NCBI GenBank assembly: GCA_018398765.1
Contig: JAHBMJ010004984.1
Span: forward strand, 51,972-75,889
Length of the DNA: 23,918 nucleotides
Direction of reading: 5' to 3'
Origin: Chromera velia
Lineage: Eukaryota; Sar; Chromeraceae
The notes beneath the pieces were generated by a model, which was given only the letters and a program-made list of their open reading frames with translations, was not told where the DNA came from and did no database searches. Of the stretch, positions 10,571-18,924 are shown piece by piece (the first letter of the stretch is position 1; each line of letters starts with the position of its first letter). The translations under genes and the position numbers were made by a program.

Positions 10571-10596
10571 GTGCCCCTCAAGTAACTCGCATGGAG
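10571..10596 (+). repeat. Right copy of 26-bp imperfect direct repeat
   Basis: Partner of 4101-4126 with two C-to-T differences. It lies about 600 bases downstream of the RT-endonuclease stop codon and may mark the 3' junction of the insertion. Confidence 0.7.
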
Positions 10597-10964
10597 TTGT
10601 ACATGCATACGACGCACGTGCAGTCCCGAAAAGCATACTTCGCTGCCGTAGCCCCTGCCCCATGGCAACACACAACTTATAGACATGCCCAAGCGTACAT
10701 CAATTAGCGGACCCCTAAATAGCCCCCCGAGGCACTCACCCAGCTGGTTGGGTGTATCCCGTTAATATAAGCGCTGGCGCCGCCACGTGAGTTGGACACC
10801 GTCGGCACGCCGCAAAAATCAAATCAGCCTGACAAATTAAAAAAATATCTGACATAATCTGACAATACAAATTAATACAAATCTTCGCCACAATCCAAAG
10901 AAGGGCTCCTAGGGAACCAACAGTTTTGGGAAGAAGTGAATCACGTTTTAATTGACTTTGTATT
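10597..10964. other. Intergenic DNA without a visible gene
   Basis: Spacer between the retroelement and MITE copy A. It contains a short perfect hairpin (CACCCA/TGGGTG around 10737-10754) and three CTGACA-type repeats at 10829-10866. No reading frame or RNA gene could be supported. Confidence 0.4.
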
Positions 10965-10972
10965 ACTTTGTA

Positions 10973-11186
10973 AACCTCCCTGAACCTAAGTGCCACTTGA
11001 AAGAATTTAATCAAGATTATCTCTACCTGCGGCATCGTTTTTCATGAGACCGTCTACGCCGCAGGTCCAGATATGCGGCTTTGGCTTTCAAGAGACCGTA
11101 AATGATCCGCGCCTGCAGCACGGACTTTCAAGCTTATCCAAAAATGCGGCTTGAACTTTCAAGTGGTAGTTAGGTTCAGGGAGGTC
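10973..11186 (+). mobile_element. MITE copy A with 29-bp terminal inverted repeats and 8-bp target-site duplication
   Basis: 214-bp non-autonomous DNA transposon. The ends read N-ACCTCCCTGAACCTAA and the mirror image TTAGGTTCAGGGAGGT-N. The inverted repeats run about 29 bp, to CACTTGAAAG, with three mismatches. The element is flanked by ACTTTGTA at 10965-10972 and again at 11187-11194, an exact 8-bp duplication. CTTTCAAG or its complement recurs at least four times, near both ends and in the interior. There is no open frame. An 8-bp duplication is typical of hAT transposons, but the termini are not a standard hAT end, so the superfamily is an inference. It lies about 620 bases beyond the TOP3 stop codon. 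Confidence 0.9.
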
Positions 11187-11194
11187 ACTTTGTA

Positions 11195-11811
11195 TAGAGG
11201 TATAGGAGTGTATAAGAGTCATACAATAGGACGACAGGGTTGACAGCTTGCAATTCTATTGATTCCGACTAATTCCGACAACTAAACTTGTGTTACTGAA
11301 GTATTGCCTAGTATTGCTGGTATATGCACTACCGCAAGCACATAACTTTCGGAGTGTTCAGGCTAGTTTGGGCTCAAAGTCGAGAGTGAATTAAATACAA
11401 TTAAAAATCTAAAATCGGACTATGTTTTACGCAGTATGTTTTTTTAATTGTTCCCATATTAAAAAACTGAGAAAATGTCCTTTTTATAACGTGTAAAAAA
11501 ATGTAGAAGAACCTAAAATTGGACTCTCGGAGTGTATACCCTGACACACTCTAACAGTTCTTGACCGACATGCACTACATCTAGTGTAGTATCGTAATGA
11601 AATTCAACTTGAATATCATTTATTTTTTTATATAAAACGCTAGATCAAATGCCTATACTAAGTGTTGTTTTAGTTTTTTGTTTTTTATCAATTCGTTCAT
11701 TTACTGATCAGAAACATGTTTCATTCACCATCATCATCATCATACGCCATCGCCATTGGTGATAACTTTTCAAACAAACTTTTTCTGCTAACGTAACGGA
11801 ACCTTCTAGCT
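11195..11811. other. AT-rich TOP3 3' flank
   Basis: Contains the presumptive 3' UTR of TOP3 (minus strand) and an AT-rich spacer. Two near-identical phrases, CTAAAATCGGAC (11408) and CTAAAATTGGAC (11513), occur here, as do CGGAGTGT at 11311 and 11528. An (ATC)n run sits at 11728-11743. There is no gene. Confidence 0.45.
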
Positions 11812-14800
11812 CTAACCGTAGCCTCTTCCCCTCATTCCACCCCCTCCTCCCCCTCTTCCAGTACCATTCCATCCACTGCCTCCGTCACCTCCGCCCCTGC
11901 TGTTCCATCCACCCCCTCCGACACCCCCGCCCCTGTTATTCCAGCCCCCGCCTCTTTGACCCCCTCCCCTGCCCCCCCCTCCACGGGGCTGTTGCTGTTG
12001 CTGGTGATTGACACCGGGTCCGTTGGGGGCCGCGCCACCGCCGACCGCCCCCCCTGGCCTGTACCCTGCAGCTTCGAGAAGCTGTTCACACCCGCCCAGG
12101 CAGGCGTCCAGCTGTCCTGTGGGTGCAACCGAGGCGCACATCGCTGCAATACGGGGAAGTGCTGCCATCCGTGTGGGGTCAATCGTCAACCTCACCTTCT
12201 GTATGGACACAAAATGCGTTCGTGTGCACGCCGCACATTCCTGTCGAGGGAGGAGTTCCTCGACTCTCGTCACTATGGAAGGCAGGTTGATTGCGTTTTT
12301 GCATTTCGGGTAGGCAGAACACCCGAGGAAGAAACCAGGGGACGTCGTGCTCTGCCTCAACCGCATCCTACCACCCCCTGCTTTGGGACGCCTAGTGGTC
12401 GGGGTCAAACCACACTTCGGACACCCAAACAACAAAGCCGATGGCACATGACCTTGCCCCGCACCACCACCACCCCCTCCTCCTCCTCCGCCCCCTCCAC
12501 CACCACCCCCGGCCAGCTCACACCCTCTGTGTGCGCACTTAAAACACCTGAACTCGGCACTGGTGGCCTCTATGTCTGGAGGTCCCCCTTGACTCGCGGG
12601 TGGAGGGCTGCTGAAACATTTCGGGCACACCGTGTGGGACCTCCCGCTTGTTGTATTCGTCACAGTAACGACACGAAAGTTACAAATGGGGCACCTGTGC
12701 CGGTGTGCCGACAAGTCGCCATTCTTTGGAAGAGACAAAATTGCAGAACAATTCCCTCCACTGACACCCTGACAGACAAGAAAACGACCCTGGGCACCTC
12801 CCCGCACAGCGGCAGCACCCCTACCCCTAGCTCGGCCCCTCACTCCACCCCTCCCCCCTCTACCCCCACCCCCCCCATCGTCCGGCGGCCCCGACAGTTT
12901 CAAATCCATTAACCTATCGCACAAACCACAGAGACCCAGTCCTGGCTGGTGCACTGGGGCAGCATCTGTCGCCACGCGGGATCCTATGGGAGGGAAACTC
13001 TGTGCGACTGATGCCTCTAATAGAGAGGCACCTTGACTGACCATGGTGAATACTCTCTTCATTGTTGCCAAGCAGGAGTCAAGAAAGTCCTCTTTTCTTT
13101 TGATCCCCCTCGATATTTCTGTCATCTCCCTCTCCATCCTTGCACGAAGGTCGGGTTTTGACAAATCCAACCCACCCCCCTGGGCCTCGGCATGCGATCT
13201 ACTCAAATTCCGGAACCCCTTCACCAAAGCTACCCCCAAGGTAGAGGGCACAAACAAACCGCCCTCATTCTTCACTGCATACTGCCTCTCTTGCACAGTC
13301 TTGATGTGTTCATGCATGGTGGCATCCGTGCCTACTCCATGTCTGTCCATCAATTCAATTAGCTCGGCCTCGCTCAGGAGACTGGGAGGTTGGGTCTCCC
13401 CCTCTGTCATCATCAGCGCTGTAGGCTGCAAACGCTCGTTGACCACAAGGTCGGGCAGAACTGAGCCTGTCCAGCCCTCATATCTGTATACGTCCAACCA
13501 GTTTCTCTCCCTCACAAGCAGACCTGTGGCATGGAAGCCCTCCCCTGCCACATCCACCTTCATCTCTGTTTTAAATCCCCTCGCATCCTGACCGCAGCAC
13601 GCAAGAAAGTGGCGTGCCACAAGCTCATAAACCCTCCAGTCATCTGCATCCAAGTCCCGCTGCTCGACCATCTTCAAAGGATGAATTGCAGGATGGGCCT
13701 GGTCGTTGTGCCCACCCACACGCGGCCACTGAAAATGACCGTCCTGCACTAGACGACGAGCATACCCCCCCCAACTACTACTAGGCACGTGCAGCGCCAC
13801 CAGGCCCCTGAGATCCATAGTCTCTGGGAATGAGTCCGTCTCCGTACGGGGATAGGATATGATCCCCTTCTGGTAGAGACTCTCTGCAAGCTCCATGGTC
13901 CTGTGGGAGGCCATGCGGAGAAATCTGGAGGCCCTCTTTGTCATCTCGACAGTAGACAGAGGGAGGGGACGCCACTTGCTTGTCGGGTTCCCACTCACGT
14001 CTGTGACAGTGGCAGTCGGGTCTCTCAGACACAACTGCAAAGAAAGGAGCAACAGCCAGGGCAATGCGTATGGGTGCAGGCAAGGCTGACGGACTGACAG
14101 TCAGACAGACGTATTGATGCATACGACAGGCAAAGAAAAAAGGACAGGTACGCACGCAGAAAAACAGATACGCAGACTGATCCACAGACAATGTTGTTCA
14201 CATTTCTCCTTTCACCGAAGTTTGTCCTTCCTCCTCTGCTTCTTACAGACATCGAGACTCTATCCGTTTTTCCCTTTCCTCTCCCATTCCATTCTTTCCG
14301 TCACCATAGAAAGAAAACAAAAAGCGACAACCAACAGGAAGTTCCCCCAGCTTGCCTGCCGGCGTGCCTGTTGGCAAGCCCAAGTGACTCGGTAAGTAAA
14401 CTAACTGCCGAGCACAGCGACCCACCCTGTATATGACTAGCACCGCGTGTTTGTCGAAGAGCCGCTGTCGGTCCCACAGAAAGTCTGCTCGAACAGGCGC
14501 ACCCCCCCCCTGTCCCTCTGCCCCCTCAGCCCCCTCTCCCTGCGCGTCTCTTGGTCTCTTCTCAAGAGTCAGTTTGAGAGACCAATAGCTCTCTTTGATA
14601 AACTCCTCTGCCTCCATCCACCTCTCTACAATAAAACCTAGAGTGGGAAACTGACAAGGACCGTAGCTGATCAGTCTCGGCATTCCGTCAAATTTATTTT
14701 GCAGTCTCTTTGTGAGAAAGCGAGTGAACGAAGCTCCAATGCGAAGATCTATTTCCTGGCGTGCGTCGACTGCCTTGGAGAGATTTTCATTGGGTGCCTG

Positions 14801-15620
14801 GAGATTCGACCACGCTCTCTGTATGTCTGCAGGCGTGACAGCAGAGAACTGCGCCCTCCTCACTTGGAGACGGGAGTTGCTTTCCAGACAGACCTGCAAT
14901 AGAGAGAGGAAGGCACAAAGGGGAGTGGATAGGCCGATGGATGGTCAACTCAACCGTGCCTTCTCGAGATCAATCAAGCGGAGATCTAGGGCGATGGACC
15001 AACAAAACGATAGAGGGGATGAAGGGCCGCTAGGAGCGGAGGACACATGGCAGCGTCCGGAAAAAATGAAAGAAGGGAAAGAAGAGGTCATTGTGCAAGG
15101 CACGAAGGGAGGCGAATGACGTGAAAAGGAGAAAGGAAGGGAGCAACGACGGGATTTGGGTGGAACGAAGAAAACCAGGCAAAGTATGCTGAAACACCAT
15201 GCATGAAAAGAAATTGTTCGCCCGTACCTGTCTGACTTCGAATCCTATATTTTCCCCCTCTCTATCACAATCCAGCCAGAGCACCAGGACCTGACACTTC
15301 CTCGCGTACTCAGTCAGATTCCTTCCAATGGGAGCATTGGCCTCTGCAACTTTTTTGATGATAGGAGCGTCGAACAGGGCGACAGGGGCGCAGGACTGCC
15401 AATCTCTGTGGCTGTCGGCAAAGTCCGTCTCCATCAGATGGCCTCTAACGGAGGTTGTGAAAGCAGTTGCGGCCCTGCCTTGGTATGGGCACTGGAACTG
15501 CTCGACTGGGTTGAATTGACTGTGCGACTGTACTCGGGAGCTCCTGCCTCCGCTCATGATTTTTGTGATCTCCTTTGCCACTGAGGGCTTCTCTGCTACG
15601 TTGAATATTGTGACACTCAT
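11812..15620 (-). CDS. TOP3A: DNA topoisomerase III alpha, three exons
   Basis: Type IA topoisomerase of the RecQ-TOP3-RMI complex that resolves double Holliday junctions by strand passage in the nucleus (and often mitochondria). Exons 15620-15228, 14893-14426 and 14034-11812 join in phase 0 to 1027 residues plus TAG. The Toprim domain has VAEKPS (Glu10) and the DCDRE metal site (Asp117, Asp119, Glu121). LISYGPCQFPTLGF and the catalytic Tyr348 in GIISYPRTETDSFP (codon 13854-13852) follow, then NDQAHPAIHP and HGVGTDAT. The alpha subtype is shown by YRLCLRDPTATV, built across the exon 2/3 junction, and by C-terminal zinc fingers from about residue 656 (CGLC, CPIC/CPKC, CFKC, CPKC, CAAC). The protein ends in a Gly/Arg/Asn-rich tail of GGGWN(N/S)RGGG units. 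Oddities are an RGG-rich insertion inside the first finger and a 16-glycine run. The length is close to animal TOP3A. Confidence 0.97.
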
Positions 15621-16257
15621 CTTTCTTGTCTATTCCCTTTGTGATCAAGCGCAATGGAACTTCTTCTGGGCCCCAAAGAAATGCGATGGAAAAAGTGAGA
15701 CCAGAAAAAGACTGTGTGTGCTGAAAGTACAAACCGGGGCTCTGCAGAAAGTACTGACGCTCGAGTTGCCCGTCTCGTCCCGTCTCGTCTCGTAAAGGTC
15801 GTCAGGATTCGGACGGAAAAGGCAGGTGATCGATCCAGCTTGCACTCTCGAAAGTAGCAGAACCACCTTGAGCTCAAGAAAGCAAGCCAGCTGGAATTTG
15901 ATTTTCTGGTCAGACAGGGTGACATCCGAAAAACCGTGTCGAACAATCCATCATTGACTTCACATGCTTCTCTTTGAGAATTTTGGAAGCGTCATCCGGA
16001 AAATGGTCGGAAATGCTCGGAATTTAATGCTCGGAACGCGGCTTGGAATGCCTTGCATGCACCAGAGCTGTTCCCCCGAAAAGAAGTGTTGCATGAAAAT
16101 GTTGACGTGATCGATTCAGCCATGCCTCAGTTTGAAAACATATTAATAATATGCCTTTTCTCCATCGTACGTAATCGTACGTCTTTCCATGTCTTTCCGA
16201 GAGCCCAGGTCTGAGCCCTTGAACATCACGCGCTGCATATCTGACAGCTGAGCAGCC
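15621..16257. other. TOP3 upstream region
   Basis: Presumptive promoter and 5' UTR of TOP3, ending at the target-site duplication of MITE copy B. It contains repeated GTCTCGTCCCGTCTCGTCTCG near 15775 and a cluster of TCGGAA words at 15996-16037 (three TGCTCGGAA-like phrases). Near 16167-16181 a CGTACG palindrome appears twice. I could not identify a core promoter element with confidence. Confidence 0.4.
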
Positions 16258-16265
16258 TAGACATA

Positions 16266-16516
16266 GACCTCCCTAAACCTAACTACCACTTGAAAGTACT
16301 TGAAAGTTTAAGCGGCACTTTTGGATAAGTTTGAATTTTGAAAGTCCGTACTGCAGGCACGGATCACTTACGGTGTCTTGAAAGCCAAAACCACATATCT
16401 GGACGGTATCTTCACCGTTTACGCCGCAAGCGTGGAATGTCTCTTGAAAAATGATGCTGCAGATAGAGATTATCTTGATTATATTTCTTTAAGTGGCACT
16501 TAGGTTCAGGGAGGTT
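16266..16516 (-). mobile_element. MITE copy B, inverted relative to copy A, with 8-bp target-site duplication
   Basis: 251-bp relative of the element at 10973-11186, lying in reverse orientation. Terminal repeats begin ACCTCCCTAAACC on the left and end GGTTCAGGGAGGT on the right. It is flanked by TAGACATA at 16258-16265 and 16517-16524, an exact 8-bp duplication. As in copy A, one extra base separates each duplication from ACCTCCC/GGGAGGT. The interior aligns with copy A along its whole length with many substitutions, plus about 35 extra bases. It carries the same asymmetry between left and right inverted repeats. It lies about 650 bases upstream of the TOP3 start codon, in the spacer before the unrecognised gene. 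Confidence 0.9.
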
Positions 16517-16524
16517 TAGACATA

Positions 16525-17662
16525 CAGTTGTCTATTCCTTACGGAATCACGTGGGAGACGAAACTGCAGTATGTCCTTAACAGTTAGATCATTTCAATTT
16601 GAGGAGACTATCAAACCTTTTATATGCAAGCCATCCCCCGGCATCCCCCGGCAGTGGACCTCGGGACAAACTAGGACAAACCCGGAACATAAAGCCTAAT
16701 CCTAATCCCAATTATTATAGCTAATCATAATGATGATGAGGTGACTTAACCTACCAGCCATCATGTTCCAATGACAAACAACAGTCTGTGAGCATTCAGT
16801 TATAGTTAAGTCTAGGTGTGATCTGTATAGTTTTAAAGTGAAATAAAGTTTATAAAGTCTGTTTTGAGTCTGTAGACTCTAAAATATAACTTTTGAAATG
16901 CACTTTAAAAGTCTTTTATCATATATTAAAAAACTTTTGAATGTTTTAAAAGGCTATAAACAATCCAAAACGACACATCAACGTATTCAAGCTTTTTATT
17001 TTTAAAATTTTAAAACCAAAAAAGTTTTAAAGTCCAAAGTCTGTAGTCAGACTTTATTATAAAAATAACTTTACAGATCATACCTATAGCTAGAGTTCAG
17101 TTTATACGTAGGAGCAGCCTTGTTTCCTGAATCATGGATAATTATGGACCTACTAGTACTCATGGAGAGCTCTAGCCTCCAGTGTTGACCAGGTCCCTTT
17201 CGACTTCCTCTCTCTACTACTAGAGTCTTTAGTCCTCTTTGTGACTAGAGTTCTGGGACTGCGCCTCTTCTGGAACAAGTTCTGGAAGCTTCTCTCCATT
17301 TTGAAGAGTACCATCGGGATTCGTGAATCGTGATGATCGGAATTTATCGAAATTCTTTTAAACAGTTAGACTCAAAATCGTTATCGCTTATAATATCAAT
17401 ATTCATTTAAACTTTTCATTTTAAAGTTATACTTTAAAATCTAGTGAGTTTAAAGGTTATACAGCCTAGTTTGAAGCCTTAAAGTTGAAGTGAATGTATG
17501 CATTGTCACTCGCATATCCCCATTTTTACATATAACATCATATGTAAACAAAATTTGATGCAAAAAACGAAGTCCCTTAATAAGTTGCAGTCTACACACG
17601 GTGCAGACTTGAATGTCACTTTGTCATTCATAAAGTTGGCACATAAACTACGGCTCGCAAGC
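16525..17662. other. AT-rich spacer with recurring TTTAAAGT words and small palindromes
   Basis: Spacer between TOP3 and the 3' end of the unrecognised gene. From 16830 to 17060 and again 17350 to 17490 the word TTTTAAAGT or its complement recurs. Two perfect hairpins share AGTCTGTAG: GAGTCT-GT-AGACTC at about 16866 and AAAGTCTG-TAGT-CAGACTTT at about 17036. No reading frame looks coding. Confidence 0.5.
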
Positions 17663-18136
17663 TCAATCATAGAGCCCGGTGTCCTTTCTTCCATACTGTG
17701 TACGGATGCGCGGCTTGAGGCTCGGGTTGTTTACCTTCGGGTTTGCCAGTGCCCTGATCAGATCCTCCGAATCCCCCTTCAGCATCAAATCCCATTTACG
17801 TGTGTCTGGCGTATCTAGGGAGACTGCGTCCGGGTTGTCTGCCATCTGTTTCGCCCGGACATCCGTCCGAATGGCCCCGATGACTGTGCCGAGCTCTCGG
17901 AACATTGTGGTGCAGATCACCTGCTTTCGAGACGCGAGGGCCATGCGCTTAAAAAGTTCACCCATCATGTCCTGCACGCATGGGGGGAGGGGGGTTGTGA
18001 GTACATACCAAGGGTCGTTTTTAGGACGACATACGCGAAGAATGCGGCGGCAGGAGACAGAGTGCACATATGCACTACGCAAGTGAGTGTCTCCATGCAC
18101 ACACGGCCTCACACAGACACGCGCCGGTGCATACAG

Positions 18137-18167
<31 letters not shown>

Positions 18168-18219
18168 ACACACACACACACACATATTCAAAGAAACATA
18201 CATACATACATACATACAT

Positions 18220-18265
<46 letters not shown>

Positions 18266-18849
18266 TCACGTGCACAGGTGCACAAACTATCTCCTTGTGC
18301 TCTCACACAAGAAATGACAATTATCTGAAAAACGAGGGCCGCGTCGTGTTATCTCGATTCCACGCAGGAACAAGGAAATCTAAAGCGAGCACCGGGCTGG
18401 ACCACCCCAAAGCGATCGAAGAAAAAGAACTGCGTGTGTGTGTCTCGACTCTCTGTCCAAACAAACACCTGCCTCCCTCCGCACAACAAACAAACAAACA
18501 CACCGTGAGGGTGTCGAGCAGAGCCTCCAGAGAAAAATCGGGTCTGGGATTGTCCACCAGGTCTTCCTTAATCGTGACCTCCCAGTACTCTCTGTCTGTT
18601 GCCATCAGCAACTCGACGTAACGAGCAGGAGGAGAGGTTGCTACCCAGAGTCTGCAACCATGACAAGGGAGAAAAAAAAATGGTGGGAGGATCCGACCTC
18701 AATGTCGCACTCACACGCATACCTTCACCCAAGCGAACGCGAGCGTATGCTGATGCTCATGCTCACTCAGGGCCCCGCAGTTTCTAAAAGACAGAAAAAA
18801 AAAAAAAAAGAAAGAAAGAAAGAAAGAAGAAAGAAAGAAAGAAAAGAAA

Positions 18850-18884
<35 letters not shown>

Positions 18885-18892
18885 GAAAGAAA

Positions 18893-18924
<32 letters not shown>

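Larger units (their letters stand above)
4101..10596 (+). mobile_element. Decayed non-LTR retrotransposon of R2/CRE/NeSL-like RT-RLE type (copy 1)
   Basis: Proposed extent of one insertion, in order: 26-bp direct repeat (4101-4126), tandem monomer array (4157-4550), hydrophobic open frame (4624-5070), low-complexity linker (5071-6668), RT plus endonuclease frame (6669-9962), a U-rich 3' region, and the second 26-bp repeat (10571-10596). The RT, CCHC knuckle and endonuclease-like domains are directly recognisable. The outer boundaries and the inclusion of 4101-5070 are inference from the flanking repeat and continuity of reading frame. It sits in the spacer between the RRP36 5' end and the TOP3 3' end, on the strand opposite both. 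Confidence 0.6.

Noticed and set aside
3931-10785. 12-bp inverted match GCCCCCCGAGGC between 3970 and 10726 as element termini
   Set aside because: Matches of 12 bp are expected by chance many times in a window this size.
11956-12912. 318-residue plus-strand frame opposite TOP3
   Set aside because: Pro/Thr/Ser-rich antisense shadow of the Gly-rich TOP3 C-terminus.
18062-18328. His-Thr and Cys-Val frames on both strands
   Set aside because: Translations of the CA/CATA microsatellite inside an intron.
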